A stretch of DNA of 64,000 nucleotides. It comes from Rhizobium album. GTDB lineage: Bacteria > Pseudomonadota > Alphaproteobacteria > Rhizobiales > Rhizobiaceae. Shown piece by piece: positions 16,466 through 27,355 of the stretch (position 1 is its first letter; each line of letters begins with the position of its first letter). The position numbers and the translations under genes were made by a program. The notes under the pieces are model-generated. The model was not told where the DNA came from, made no database searches, and worked only from the letters and a program-made list of their open reading frames with translations. Location of the stretch: NCBI RefSeq assembly GCF_003122325.1, contig NZ_QFBC01000017.1:103422-167421 (forward strand). Reading direction: 5' to 3'.

Positions 16466-17671
16466 TCAGACGCGCTCGAAGGCGACGGCGATGCCCTGGC
16501 CGACGCCGATGCACATGGTGGCGAGCGCGTATTTGCCCTTGCGCAGCGACAGTTCCAGCGCTGCCGTGCCGGAAATCCGGGCGCCGGACATGCCAAGCGG
16601 ATGGCCGAGCGCGATGGCGCCGCCATTGACGTTGACGCGGGAATCGTCGTCGGAAATCCCCAGTTCGCGCAGCGTCGCCAGCCCCTGGGAAGCAAAAGCC
16701 TCGTTCAGTTCGATGACGTCGAGCTGATCGACGCCAAGGCCGAGGCGGGCCGTGAGCCTTCTGGATGCCTGCACCGGGCCGATGCCCATGATGCGCGGCG
16801 GAACGCCGGCCGCCGCGCCGCCCATGATCCGGGCAATCGGCGTGAGGCCGTATTTCTTCGCCGCCGCCTCGGACGCGATGATCAGCGCCGCCGCGCCGTC
16901 GTTGACGCCGGACGCATTGCCGGCGGTCACCGTGGCTCCCTCGATCCTGTTGACCGGTTTCAGCCTGGCCAGCGCCTCGATGCTGGTGGCACGCGGATGT
17001 TCGTCCCGCGATACGACGACCGGATCGCCCTTGCGCTGCGGCACGCTGACGGGGGTGATTTCCCGGGCAAGGCGACCGTTTTCCTGCGCCGCGGCGGCCT
17101 TCGCCTGCGAGCGGACGGCAAAGGCGTCCTGATCCTCGCGCGACACCTTGTAATCGATCGCGACATTGTCGCCGGTCTCGGGCATGGAATCGACGCCGTA
17201 CTGTTTTTTCATCAACGGGTTGACGAAGCGCCAGCCGATGGTGGTGTCGTAGATCTCGGCATTGCGCGAAAAGGCGCTTTCCGCCTTCGGCATCACGAAC
17301 GGAGCGCGGCTCATGCTTTCCACGCCGCCGGCGATCATCAGCTCCGCCTCGCCGGCCTTGATGACGCGGGCAGCGGTGATGACGGCATCCATGCCCGAGC
17401 CGCACAGGCGGTTCATCGTCGTGCCGGGCAGGGACACCGGCAGGCCGGCGAGAAGCGTCACCATGCGGGCAACGTTGCGGTTGTCTTCGCCGGCCTGGTT
17501 GGCGCAGCCATAGATCACGTCGCCGGCCGCTTCCCAATCGACGCCGCCATTGCGCTCGATCAGCGCCTTCAGCGGGATGGCGCCGAGATCGTCGGCGCGA
17601 ACGGCGGACAACGATCCGCCGAAGCGGCCGATCGGCGTGCGGATATAGTCGCAGATGAAGGCTTCAGTCAC
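16466..17671 (-). CDS. pcaF: Beta-ketoadipyl-CoA thiolase
   Basis: A 401-residue thiolase. Active-site Cys90 is in [10 protein letters not shown], the catalytic His in [11 protein letters not shown] and the second Cys in [14 protein letters not shown] is also present. The PcaF assignment follows from the gene order pcaI-pcaJ-pcaF and the N-terminal [20 protein letters not shown] typical of 3-oxoadipyl-CoA thiolases, which split beta-ketoadipyl-CoA to succinyl-CoA and acetyl-CoA at the end of aromatic degradation. The GTG at 17671 has GGAGAG upstream and overlaps the end of pcaJ by 8 bp. Confidence 0.92.
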   Translation of the reverse strand: MTEAFICDYIRTPIGRFGGSLSAVRADDLGAIPLKALIERNGGVDWEAAGDVIYGCANQAGEDNRNVARMVTLLAGLPVSLPGTTMNRLCGSGMDAVITAARVIKAGEAELMIAGGVESMSRAPFVMPKAESAFSRNAEIYDTTIGWRFVNPLMKKQYGVDSMPETGDNVAIDYKVSREDQDAFAVRSQAKAAAAQENGRLAREITPVSVPQRKGDPVVVSRDEHPRATSIEALARLKPVNRIEGATVTAGNASGVNDGAAALIIASEAAAKKYGLTPIARIMGGAAAGVPPRIMGIGPVQASRRLTARLGLGVDQLDVIELNEAFASQGLATLRELGISDDDSRVNVNGGAIALGHPLGMSGARISGTAALELSLRKGKYALATMCIGVGQGIAVAFERV

Positions 17672-18371
17672 TTTTCTCTCCCTGGAGCGCCGGCACGATA
17701 AGATCGGCGACCGGACCATCGATATGCAGCCTGGCGCCCGTCATCGCCTGCAATTCGTCAAAACTCATGGCGGCCAGTTTTTCGCGCAGCACGAAACGCC
17801 TGTCCTTGATGTCGATGACGGCGTGGCTGGTATAGACTCGGGTGATGCAGGCGACACCGGTCAGCGGAAACGTGCATTTTTCCACCAGCTTCGGCTCGCC
17901 CTTCTTGGTGACGTGTTCGGTGATCACCGAAACCTGCTTCGCGCCGTGTACGAGGTCCATCGCGCCGCCGACGGCCGGAACACCCTTCGTGCCGACCCGC
18001 CAGTTGGCGAGATCGCCGTTTTCGGCAACCTGCAGCGCGCCGAGGATGGCGACGTCGAGATGGCCGCCGCGGACCATGGCAAAGCTGTCGGCATGGTGGA
18101 AGAAGGCGGCGCCTGGCTTCAACGTCACCGCCTTCTTGCCGGCATTGATCAGGTCCCAGTCCTCCTCGCCGGCGGGCGGCGCCTCGCCGAAATTCAGGAT
18201 GCCGTTTTCGGTGTGGAAAATCGCCTGCCGGCCGGGCGGCTGGTAGCGGGCAACCATCTCGGGAAAGCCGATGCCGAGGTTCACATAGGCGCCGTCGCGG
18301 ATGTCCTGGGCGGCCCGCCAGGCGATCTGGGCGTTGGAAAGCTTGATGTCTTCGCAGGTATCGACGGTCAT
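17664..18371 (-). CDS. pcaJ: 3-oxoadipate CoA-transferase subunit B
   Basis: 235 residues, the usual beta-subunit length of class I CoA-transferases. The catalytic glutamate is in ENGILNFGEAP; YVNLGIGFPEM and GGAMDLVHGAK are further family landmarks. With PcaI it moves CoA from succinyl-CoA to 3-oxoadipate in the cytoplasm. The ATG overlaps the pcaI stop (ATGA at 18371), and the gene overlaps the start of pcaF, so all three are coupled. A succinyl-CoA:acetoacetate transferase role is the alternative, made less likely by the adjacent PcaF and PcaR. Confidence 0.92.
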   Translation of the reverse strand: MTVDTCEDIKLSNAQIAWRAAQDIRDGAYVNLGIGFPEMVARYQPPGRQAIFHTENGILNFGEAPPAGEEDWDLINAGKKAVTLKPGAAFFHHADSFAMVRGGHLDVAILGALQVAENGDLANWRVGTKGVPAVGGAMDLVHGAKQVSVITEHVTKKGEPKLVEKCTFPLTGVACITRVYTSHAVIDIKDRRFVLREKLAAMSFDELQAMTGARLHIDGPVADLIVPALQGEKSD

Positions 18372-19075
18372 ACGTAGGCCACTCCGGCGCGGATGAGCGC
18401 TTCTTCCTGTTGCGGGTCGGCAACCTCGACGAGACGGTCGACGAAGATGCCGGGCGTCACCACATGCTCCGGATCGATCTCGCCGGCCGGCACGATGCGG
18501 GAAACCTGCACGATGGTCTGGGCGGCGGCCATGCACATCAGCGGACTGAAGTTGCGGGCGGCCTTGTTGTAGGTGAGGTTGCCGTAGGTATCGCCGAGTT
18601 CGGCCTTGACGATGGCGAAGTCGGCTTTCAGCCAGCGTTCCTGCACATAGGGACGACCGTCGAATTCGGCGATCACCTTGCCGGCCGCCAGTTCCGTACC
18701 GTAGGCCGTCGGGGTGTAAAACGCCGGAATGCCTGCGCCGCCGGCGCGGATGCGCTCGGCAAGCGTACCCTGCGGCACCAGTTCCAGCTCGATTTCGCCA
18801 GCGAGGTACTTGTCGGTGAAGGCGCGCGGATCCGACGATTTCGGAAACGAGCAGATCATCTTGCGGACCCGCCCGGCGTCGATCATCGCGGCGATGCCGA
18901 TGCGGCCGTTGCCGGCATTGTTGTTGATGATGGTGAGGTCTTTCGATCCCTTGTCGATCAGCGCGTGAATAAGCTCGATCGGCGCCCCGGACCCGCCGAA
19001 ACCGCCGATCATGACCGTCGCGCCATCGCCGATATCGGCAACCGCCTGCGCCAGGCTTTCATTCGTTTTGTCCAT
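18368..19075 (-). CDS. pcaI: 3-oxoadipate CoA-transferase subunit A
   Basis: A 235-residue alpha subunit of a class I CoA-transferase. It shows VMIGGFGGSGAPIELIHAL near residue 25 (CoA-binding glycine-rich loop), TIINNNAGNG and KADFAIVKAELGDTYGNL. The ATG at 19075 has a GGAG element upstream; longer in-frame starts up to 19330 run into the divergent regulator and are rejected. It is the first gene of leftward pcaIJF, probably induced by beta-ketoadipate through PcaR. Confidence 0.92.
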   Translation of the reverse strand: MDKTNESLAQAVADIGDGATVMIGGFGGSGAPIELIHALIDKGSKDLTIINNNAGNGRIGIAAMIDAGRVRKMICSFPKSSDPRAFTDKYLAGEIELELVPQGTLAERIRAGGAGIPAFYTPTAYGTELAAGKVIAEFDGRPYVQERWLKADFAIVKAELGDTYGNLTYNKAARNFSPLMCMAAAQTIVQVSRIVPAGEIDPEHVVTPGIFVDRLVEVADPQQEEALIRAGVAYV

Positions 19076-19166
19076 AAGCAAGCTCCATTGCCCACCATTT
19101 CTACGAGTTTGGAGATACGCCCCGAAGACATGGACCGCAATGCGTTTGTGCGCTATGTCGATATTT

Positions 19167-19181
19167 GTTCGATTATCGCAC
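19167..19181. promoter_or_regulatory. Candidate PcaR binding site
   Basis: GTTCGATTATCGCAC matches, with one difference, the 15-bp Pseudomonas PcaR site as I remember it (GTTCGATAATCGCAC). It lies 16 bp before the pcaR start in the divergent pcaI/pcaR gap, the expected place for control of both promoters. The match is from memory. Confidence 0.65.
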
Positions 19182-19196
19182 ATACGGAGGCCCGCA

Positions 19197-19958
19197 ATGG
19201 CAGTCAAGGAAAGGGACATGATGGGCAGCCTGGCCAAGGGGCTGAAGGTCGTCGAAGCCTTCACGGCGGAGAACCCGCGGCTCAGCATTGCGCAGGCTGC
19301 CGAAATCGCCGGCCTCGACCGCGCCACCACGCGCCGATGCCTGCTGACGCTGGCGGAACTCGGCTACTGTGCCTATGACGGCAAGTTCTTCACTGTGACA
19401 CCAAGGGTTCTCCGGCTCGGCACAGGGTGCCTTGCGACCATGCCGCTGCCCCGGATCGTGCAGCCGTTCCTCGACGTGCTGTCGGAACAGATCGGCCAGA
19501 GCACCTCGGTTTCCATCCTCGACGAAACCGAGATCGTCTACATCGCCCGCGCAGCGCAGCGGCGTGTGATGTCGATCGCCCTCATGCCCGGCTCGCGCCT
19601 GCCGGCCTATTGTACATCCATGGGGCGCGTTTTGCTCGCCGCCGCCGGCGAGGAGACGACACTGCGGCTGCTCAAGGCCTCGCCGCTCGTGGCCCGGACG
19701 GAGTACACGGTCACCGACATCGACACGCTGATGGCGGAGATCGCCAAGGTGAAGGAGCGCGGTTTTGCAGCGATCAATCAGGAGGTCGAGATGGGGCTGT
19801 GCTCGATCGCCGTTCCGCTGAAGGCAGCCAACGGCAGGACGGTCGCCGCGCTCAATGTCGGGCTGGCGGCGGGCAAGGCAAGCATGGAGGATATCGAGCA
19901 TATGTTCCTGCTGCCCCTGCTGCGCATGCAGGCGGAGTTGCGGCAATCGCTCATCTGA
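19197..19958 (+). CDS. pcaR: IclR-family regulator of the beta-ketoadipate pathway
   Basis: A 253-residue IclR-type regulator. The N-terminal winged helix contains SLAKGLKVVEAF, LSIAQAAEIAGLDRATTRRC and LLTLAELGY. The C-terminal effector domain has STSVSILDETEIVYIARA, RLPAYCTSMGRVLLA and GFAAINQEVEMGLCSIAVPL. The motif set and the divergent pcaIJF genes fit PcaR, which activates pca genes in response to beta-ketoadipate. CGGAGG precedes the ATG at 19197. It probably also regulates itself through the box at 19167. Confidence 0.9.
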   Translation: MAVKERDMMGSLAKGLKVVEAFTAENPRLSIAQAAEIAGLDRATTRRCLLTLAELGYCAYDGKFFTVTPRVLRLGTGCLATMPLPRIVQPFLDVLSEQIGQSTSVSILDETEIVYIARAAQRRVMSIALMPGSRLPAYCTSMGRVLLAAAGEETTLRLLKASPLVARTEYTVTDIDTLMAEIAKVKERGFAAINQEVEMGLCSIAVPLKAANGRTVAALNVGLAAGKASMEDIEHMFLLPLLRMQAELRQSLI

Positions 19959-20002
19959 TAGCAGCCACGAGTGTCTTGATCAGGGTTGGCGGCCGGATAC
20001 GA

Positions 20003-20941
20003 TCATTGCCGTGACCGCCCGCTGGGCGCGCCGCCCTTCGAGCGCATGCGCTTGCGGAAAGCAGTGGGTTTTTCGTTGAACCGTTCGCTGAATGCTTCAT
20101 AGAAACGCGAGGCGGAGCCGAAGCCGGACTCGAAAGCCACGTCCGTGATCGACAGATCCGTGGCGATCAGCAGCGATTGCGCCGTGTCGAGGCGATGGCG
20201 GACAATCGCCTGGTTGATGGTCAGCCCGACGGCACGCTTGAACAGCGTCATGGCATAATTCGGGTGCAGGCCGGCATCGCGCCCCACATCGTCGGCGGAA
20301 ATGTCGTCGAGGGCGTTTTCCGCGATAAAACGCAGCATGCGCTCGACATTTTCGATGCGTTCGCCGTCATGATGGTCAAGACTGGCAATGGCCGAGCCTT
20401 CCTCGCGCAGATCACGCCAGCCGTCGCGCTCTATGCGCAGAACCCGCGCCGTCAGTTCGTTGCGGACGATCTCCGTCAACCCTTCGTCTCCGGCCAGCAA
20501 TTCCTCGCGCCAGCGCAAAAAGATGTCGTGGTCATACGGGCGAAGCTCCGTCGCCTCGATCATCGCGCCGCGAAACACCGCATCGCGAAAGCGCGTCAGG
20601 TTGGCAAGACCGAGGAAGAAGGACATCGGCACGTAGAGGCAGACGAAACGGGTTCCTTCCGCCCGGTCGATCACCTGATGCGGGATCATCCCCCAGAAGA
20701 GGCAGAGACGGCCCTTGCCGACCGTCAGCTCGCGGCCGTCGAACCAATAGGTCATGTCGCCTTCCAGGACGAAATTCAGCTCGATCTGGCTGTGCATGTG
20801 TGGGCCGGGCATGCGCTGGACGAGCAGCGCCTCGCCGGCGCAAAACCGGTGATCGCCGAAGATCACCAGCGGGTGCCGCGGATTCTGATCCGGGTGAACA
20901 GGAACGGATTCGTCTTGCGAAACGAGACGTGGCGCGACCAT
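20003..20941 (-). CDS. AraC-family regulator of the galactoside operon
   Basis: 312 residues with an N-terminal cupin-like sensor domain (GPHMHSQIELNFVLEGDMTYWF, here given as GPHMHSQIELNFVLEG; then GMIPHQV) and a C-terminal double helix-turn-helix (ALDDISADDVGRDAGLHPNY and DLSITDVAFESGFGSASRFY). The cupin-first layout is like MelR, RafR and other sugar regulators. It is transcribed divergently from the galactoside uptake and hydrolysis operon at 21093-29301, so it most likely activates it in response to an alpha-galactoside. That role is inferred from position. Confidence 0.85.
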   Translation of the reverse strand: MVAPRLVSQDESVPVHPDQNPRHPLVIFGDHRFCAGEALLVQRMPGPHMHSQIELNFVLEGDMTYWFDGRELTVGKGRLCLFWGMIPHQVIDRAEGTRFVCLYVPMSFFLGLANLTRFRDAVFRGAMIEATELRPYDHDIFLRWREELLAGDEGLTEIVRNELTARVLRIERDGWRDLREEGSAIASLDHHDGERIENVERMLRFIAENALDDISADDVGRDAGLHPNYAMTLFKRAVGLTINQAIVRHRLDTAQSLLIATDLSITDVAFESGFGSASRFYEAFSERFNEKPTAFRKRMRSKGGAPSGRSRQ

Positions 20942-21092
20942 AACTTAGGATACCGGAGAAGTTAGCCGAAAAATCGGTAGATTATTACGGCTTTGCGCCA
21001 GATTATCAAGCTCAGCTGACGTGTGGATCCTGTGGGACCTGGATCAAGACCCGTTCTGCCATGCCAAGCATACCGGTCATAGGGAGGAAAAC

Positions 21093-22325
21093 ATGACCCT
21101 TTTCAAAAGTTTGCGCCTGCTCGCGCTGTCTGCGACGCTCTTGTCGACCGCCGCATTTGCCGGCGAAATCACCATCAATTCCGACCATTCCGACCCGGTG
21201 CCGAAGAAGGCCATGGAAGAGCTGATCGCCGACTTCCAGAAAGCCAATCCTGACGTCACCGTCAAGTGGAACAATTTCGACCACGAGGGCTACAAGTCGG
21301 CCATCCGCAACTTCCTGACCGCCGATGCGCCCGACGTCGTTGCCTGGTACGCCGGTAACCGCATGGCGCCCTTCGTCAAGGCCGGCCTGTTCGAGGATGT
21401 CACCGATGTCTGGACGGCCAATGGCCTCGACGAGCAGCTGAAATCGTCGGCCCCGTCGATGACCATCGACGGCAAGAAGTGGGGCATGCCCTACACCTAC
21501 TATCAGTGGGGCATCTACTACCGCAAGGACATCTTCGCCGAACAGGGCATCACCCCGCCGAAGACCTGGGCGGAGCTGCTCGCCGCCTCGGAAAAGCTGA
21601 AGGCCGCCGGCGTGACGCCGTTCACCATCGGCACCAAGGCGCTGTGGCCGACGGCCGGCTGGTTCGACTATCTCGACCTGCGCGTCAACGGCTACGAATT
21701 CCATATGGATCTCACCGCCGGCAAGATCCCCTACACCGACCCGCGCGTAAAAACCGTGTTCGAGAAGTGGGGCGAACTGGTCAAGGCCGATTACTTCATC
21801 GCAAACCATGCCGCCATCGACTGGCAGGATGCCGTTCCGCAGCTGGTGCAGGGCAAGGCGGCCATGTACCTCATGGGCAATTTCGCCGTCGCGACCTTCA
21901 AGGATGGCGGCCTGAAGGAAGAGCAGATCGGCTTCCTGCAGTTCCCTGAAATCACCCCCGGTATTCCGGTGGCGGAAGAAGCGCCGACCGACACGTTTCA
22001 CATCCCGTCGGGTGCCAAGAACAAGGAAGACGCCAAGAAATTCCTGGCCTATCTCGCCTCCCCGGCGGTTCAGGCCAAGATGAACGCGACTCTCGGCCAG
22101 CTGCCGGTCAACAACACGACCCAGAAGCCGAAGGACGTCTTCCTGGACGCAGGCTTCACCATCCTGTCCAACGCCCACGGGCTGGCACAGTTCTATGACC
22201 GCGACGCCCAGGCCGAAATGGCCAAGGCCGGCATGGAAGGCTTCCAGGAGTTCATGGTCAAGCCGGACAATCTCGACCGTATCCTCGAGCGCCTCGAAAA
22301 GATCCGCGCCCGCGTCTACAAGTAG
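21093..22325 (+). CDS. ABC transporter extracellular sugar-binding protein (galactosides)
   Basis: 410 residues with a signal peptide (basic start, LLALSATLLSTAAFAG, cleavage near residue 22). The mature part is a family 1 solute-binding protein (SBP_bac_1, MalE-like): EELIADFQKANPDVTVKW, DAPDVVAWYAGNRMA, a late AYLASPAVQAKM. The ATG has AGGGAGGA upstream. It is the first gene of an operon that encodes two permeases, an ATPase and two galactosidases, so melibiose- or raffinose-type sugars are the likely ligands. The 150 bp before it carry the divergent araC-type promoter region. Confidence 0.9.
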   Translation: MTLFKSLRLLALSATLLSTAAFAGEITINSDHSDPVPKKAMEELIADFQKANPDVTVKWNNFDHEGYKSAIRNFLTADAPDVVAWYAGNRMAPFVKAGLFEDVTDVWTANGLDEQLKSSAPSMTIDGKKWGMPYTYYQWGIYYRKDIFAEQGITPPKTWAELLAASEKLKAAGVTPFTIGTKALWPTAGWFDYLDLRVNGYEFHMDLTAGKIPYTDPRVKTVFEKWGELVKADYFIANHAAIDWQDAVPQLVQGKAAMYLMGNFAVATFKDGGLKEEQIGFLQFPEITPGIPVAEEAPTDTFHIPSGAKNKEDAKKFLAYLASPAVQAKMNATLGQLPVNNTTQKPKDVFLDAGFTILSNAHGLAQFYDRDAQAEMAKAGMEGFQEFMVKPDNLDRILERLEKIRARVYK

Positions 22326-22348
22326 GACATCGTCCTTCCAGCATCGGG

Positions 22349-22374
22349 TGCCGCGGGCATGATCGTCCGCGGCA
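22349..22374 (+). other. Intercistronic hairpin after the sugar-binding-protein gene
   Basis: TGCCGCGG at 22349-22356 pairs perfectly with CCGCGGCA at 22367-22374 around a 10-nt loop in the 87-bp gap before the first permease gene. It probably stabilises or attenuates the message and gives an excess of binding protein. Confidence 0.5.
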
Positions 22375-22412
22375 TCTGATGCTCTTTCCTTCCTTTTTCC
22401 AAAGGTGCAGCC

Positions 22413-23321
22413 GTGAGCAACACCGTTTCTCCTTCGTCCAGCTTCTGGAAGAAAAACCAGCAGAAGCTGGCGCCCTGGCTGTTTCTGGCACCGGGCATCC
22501 TGATGTTCGTCATCTATGTGCTGGTGCCGATCGTCCAGTCGATCTGGATCAGTTTCCACGACTGGGACGGGCTTGGAGAAAAAGTCTGGATCGGTCTTGG
22601 CAACTATGTCGAGCTTCTCGACGACGACACGTTTTACGTCGCGCTGAAGAACAACCTGATCTGGCTGGTGCTTTATCTCCTGTCGATCCCGGCGGGTCTG
22701 GCGGTCGCCCTGTTCCTGAACCAGACCGTCACCGGCATCCGCCTCTACAAGTCGCTGTTCTTCTTTCCCTTCGTCATCAGCCAGGTCGTCGTCGGCCTGA
22801 TGTTCACCTGGTTCTATGCGCCTGACTTCGGCCTGTTCTCCAAGCTGATGGAATGGGTGACGGGCGAACAGATCGCCGTTCTCGCTGACGAACGCTACGT
22901 CACCTACGGCATTATCGTCGCCGGCCTCTGGCCGCAAACCGCCTATTGCATGATCCTCTATCTGACCGGCCTCAACACCATCAATCCCGAGCAGGTGGAA
23001 GCCGCCCGCATGGATGGCGCCAAGGGTTTTCGGCTGTTGTGGAACATCATCCTGCCGCAGCTGGGTCCGGCGACCTTCATCGCCATGGTTGTTACCGTCA
23101 TCGGATCGCTGCGCTCCTTCGACCTCGTTTCGGTCATGACGGCCGGCGGTCCCTACGGATCGAGCCAGGTGCTGTCCTACTTCATGTATGAGCAGGCGCT
23201 GTCGGAATACGGCTTCCGCATGGGTTATGGCGCGGCCATCGCAGTCGTCCTGTTCCTGATCATGATGGTCTTCATCTCGCTGTTCATCGTGCGCATGCTG
23301 CGCCAGGAAAGGAGCGCCTGA
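22413..23321 (+). CDS. Sugar ABC transporter permease, MalF type
   Basis: 302 residues with six expected membrane segments. The EAA loop that contacts the ATPase reads EAARMDGAKGFRLLWNIILP near residue 190. WLFLAPGILMFVIYVLVPI is the first membrane segment. A GTG start with GGTG upstream is used, as in the only open frame that covers the family N-terminus. The stop overlaps the ATG of the next permease (TGATG), so both membrane subunits are translated together. Confidence 0.9.
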   Translation: MSNTVSPSSSFWKKNQQKLAPWLFLAPGILMFVIYVLVPIVQSIWISFHDWDGLGEKVWIGLGNYVELLDDDTFYVALKNNLIWLVLYLLSIPAGLAVALFLNQTVTGIRLYKSLFFFPFVISQVVVGLMFTWFYAPDFGLFSKLMEWVTGEQIAVLADERYVTYGIIVAGLWPQTAYCMILYLTGLNTINPEQVEAARMDGAKGFRLLWNIILPQLGPATFIAMVVTVIGSLRSFDLVSVMTAGGPYGSSQVLSYFMYEQALSEYGFRMGYGAAIAVVLFLIMMVFISLFIVRMLRQERSA

Positions 23322-24172
23322 TGTTTCCGACACCCATCGAGAAATCCCCGCGCACCATCCGGATCGCCTACAAGATCGCCCTGCCGATCGCGCTCGTCCT
23401 CTGGCTGCTGCCGCTGATCGGCGTTGCCATTACCTCGGTCAGGCCGGCCGGCGACCTCGCCGCCGGCAACTACTTCGGCATTCCCTCCGGTTTTGCCGGG
23501 ATCGAGAACTACACCGCCGTCTTCCGGGATTCGCCGATCGGCCTCTACATCCTGAATTCGTTCAAGGTGACGATCCCGACGGTGATCGGCGCCGTGGCAC
23601 TGTCCTGCCTCACCGGCTTTGCGCTGGCGGTCTACAAGTTCAAGGGCAACCTGATCCTGTTCTTCCTGTTCGTCGCCGGCAACTTCATCCCGTTCCAGAT
23701 CCTGATGGTGCCGGTTCGCGACATGACGCTGCGCGCCGGCCTGTATGACACGACGCTCGGCCTGGTGCTGTTCCATGTCGCCTTCCAGACCGGGTTCTGC
23801 ACACTGTTCATGCGCAACTTCATCAAGGGCCTGCCCTTCGCGCTGATCGAATCCGCCCGCGTGGAAGGCGTATCCGAATGGCGGATCTTCCGCTACGTCG
23901 TGCTGCCGTTGATGCGGCCGGCCATCGCGGCACTTTCGGTGCTTGTCTTCACCTTCGTGTGGAACGACTATTTTTGGGCGACCGTGCTCGTGCAGGGCCA
24001 GCATGCCATGCCGGTAACGGCCGGCCTCTATTCGCTGAACGGCCAGTGGGTTGCCGCCTGGCACCTCGTTTCCGCCGGATCGATCGTCGCAGCGCTGCCG
24101 CCGGTCGCCACCTTTTTCCTGATGCAACGGCATTTCATTGCCGGCCTGACGCTTGGAGCCACCAAGGGATGA
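23321..24172 (+). CDS. Sugar ABC transporter permease, MalG type
   Basis: 283 residues. It has the MalG-type N-terminal segment KIALPIALVLWLLPLIGVAI, GNFIPFQILMVPV, and the EAA loop ESARVEGVSEWRIFRYVVLP. It forms the channel with the preceding permease. The start overlaps the upstream stop, and its own stop overlaps the alpha-galactosidase start (ATGA at 24169). The overlaps suggest the transporter and enzyme are made in step. Confidence 0.9.
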   Translation: MFPTPIEKSPRTIRIAYKIALPIALVLWLLPLIGVAITSVRPAGDLAAGNYFGIPSGFAGIENYTAVFRDSPIGLYILNSFKVTIPTVIGAVALSCLTGFALAVYKFKGNLILFFLFVAGNFIPFQILMVPVRDMTLRAGLYDTTLGLVLFHVAFQTGFCTLFMRNFIKGLPFALIESARVEGVSEWRIFRYVVLPLMRPAIAALSVLVFTFVWNDYFWATVLVQGQHAMPVTAGLYSLNGQWVAAWHLVSAGSIVAALPPVATFFLMQRHFIAGLTLGATKG

Positions 24173-26266
24173 GTGAAATCGTGACTATCGGCGAGGGCGA
24201 TTTTACCCTTTGCCTTCGCCTGCCCGAACGCGGCATGCCGGAAATCCTGTCCTTCGGCGGACCGGCGGTGACCCCCGACCCATTGTTCGATATCGACCGC
24301 TCCAGCCGGATCAACGGGATGGATGTCGCCGTGCCCTCCACCGTGCTGCTGCCAACCGGCGGCATGGGCTTCTTCGGCTGGCCTGCGATTGCCGGCCATC
24401 GCGGCGGCCGGGATTTCGTCGCGCAATTCGACGGCTGGATGGTGGAGCGGAGCGGCAATCGCACCGTTCTCAACGGCACCGATGCGGTGGCCAGGCTCGC
24501 CATCGCCATCACGCTCACCGCCCATGCCTCGGGCCTGATCTCGATGGCGACCCGGCTGACCAACCGCGGCGACGCCGCCTACCAGCTCGACCGCTGCATG
24601 GCCGCCACCTTCCTCGCACCGGCCGGCGACGTGCAGCTGATGAGTTTCACCGGCATCTGGGGACGCGAGTTCCAGACCCGCCGTGAGCTTCTGGGCAACG
24701 GCATCTGGTCGCAGGAAAGCCGGCGCGGCCGGACGTCGCACGATCGTTTCCCCATGCTGTTCATCGAGAGCGAAAGCCAGGTTTTCGGCGTGACGCTCGG
24801 CTGGAGCGGCAACCACCAGATGGTCATCGACCGCACCGACGACGGCCGGCGGCTGGTGCATCTCGGCGAACTGTTCGAGCCCGGCGAAATCACTCTCGCG
24901 CCGGATGAAAGCTACGAAAGCCCGGTTGCTTATGCCGGTGCGGATACGGAGGATTTCCATGCCTTTGTGCGCGAGGAGCTGACGCAATGGCCGGGCGGGA
25001 AAATGAGCCCGCGCCCGGTGACGCTGAACACCTGGGAAGGCAATTATTTCGACCACCAGATGGTTTCGCTGAAGGCGCAGGCCTCGGCCGCGGCCGAACT
25101 CGGCATCGAGCGTTTCGTGCTCGACGATGGCTGGTTCGGCAAACGCGACGACGATACGACCAGCCTCGGCGACTGGGATATCGATGCCCGCAAATATCCG
25201 GATGGGCTGAAACCGCTGGTCGACCATGTGACCGGCCTCGGCATGCAGTTCGGCATATGGTTCGAGCCAGAAATGGTCAACGCCGTCTCCGAGCTTTACA
25301 GGGCGCATCCGGACTGGGTGCTGCAGATCGATGGCCGTCCGCTGCTCGAATCCCGCAATCAGCTGGTGCTGGACCTGACGCGGCAGGAGGTTTCCGACCA
25401 CCTGTTCGCCAAGATCGACGCGGTGCTGGCCGATCACGCCGTGTCCTACGTGAAATGGGACATGAACCGTGACCTCACCCATCCCGGCGGTCGCGATGGC
25501 AAGGCCAAATTCGCTGCACAGACAAGGGCCGTCTACGCGCTGATGGACAGGGTGCGTGCCGCTCATCCCGATGTCGAGATCGAGAGCTGCGCGTCCGGCG
25601 GCGGCCGCATCGATTACGGCGTGCTTGCCCGCACCCAGCGCGTCTGGACCTCGGATTGCACCGATGCCCTGGAGCGGCTGGAAATCCAGCGCGGCGCATC
25701 CGTCTTCGTGCCGCCGGAAATCCTCGGAAGCCATATTTCGGCGATCCCCAACCACCAGACCGGCCGCCGCCATACGCTCGCTTTCCGCGCACTCGTCGCC
25801 CTCGCCTATCATTTCGGCGTCGAACTCAATCCGCTGGAACTGATGGATGGCGAGCGCGAGGAACTGACGGTCTATATCGAAACCCATAAGCGACTGCGCG
25901 GCCTGCTGCATGCGCCGGGTGCGGCCTTCCGGCTGGACCCCGTCGACGGCCGCTACGTCTGGGGCGCCGCCAGCGCCGAAAAGATCGTCGTCATCGTCGC
26001 CCAGGGGCCGCAGATGGTCGGCGAACAGCCGGCGCCGCTGAAACTGCCCGATCATGTCACGCAATTCGGCGGCAAATGGACGGTTACCAACCTGCTGCCA
26101 GCCAAACCGCAATTCATCCGCATTTCCGAGGGGCAGACGAAATTGCTGGCCGGCGAAATCGGCTTTGACCTGGCGAATGCGGGCCTCGCCGGCCTGCCGC
26201 TGCCGATGCTGAGGCCCGAAAGCGCCATACTCCTCGAACTGGAACCTGCAAAGGGAGACAAGACCC

Positions 26267-26274
<8 letters not shown>
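24169..26274 (+). CDS. Alpha-galactosidase, GH36
   Basis: A 701-residue GH36 enzyme, full length. The catalytic nucleophile is Asp431 in YVKWDMNRDL and the acid/base is Asp496 in WTSDCTDALERL (family consensus SDNTDxxxR). FVLDDGWFGKRDDD and GIWFEPEMVN are further substrate-pocket motifs. There is no signal peptide, so it acts in the cytoplasm on imported melibiose/raffinose-type sugars. The ATG overlaps the permease stop, and the gene end overlaps the ATPase gene by 8 bp. Confidence 0.95.

Positions 26275-27354
<1,080 letters not shown>

Positions 27355-27355
<1 letters not shown>

Noticed and set aside
21012..23333. Leftward 773-codon frame opposite the sugar-binding protein and permease
   Set aside because: Antisense shadow of genes with a signal peptide, ribosome-binding sites and family motifs.
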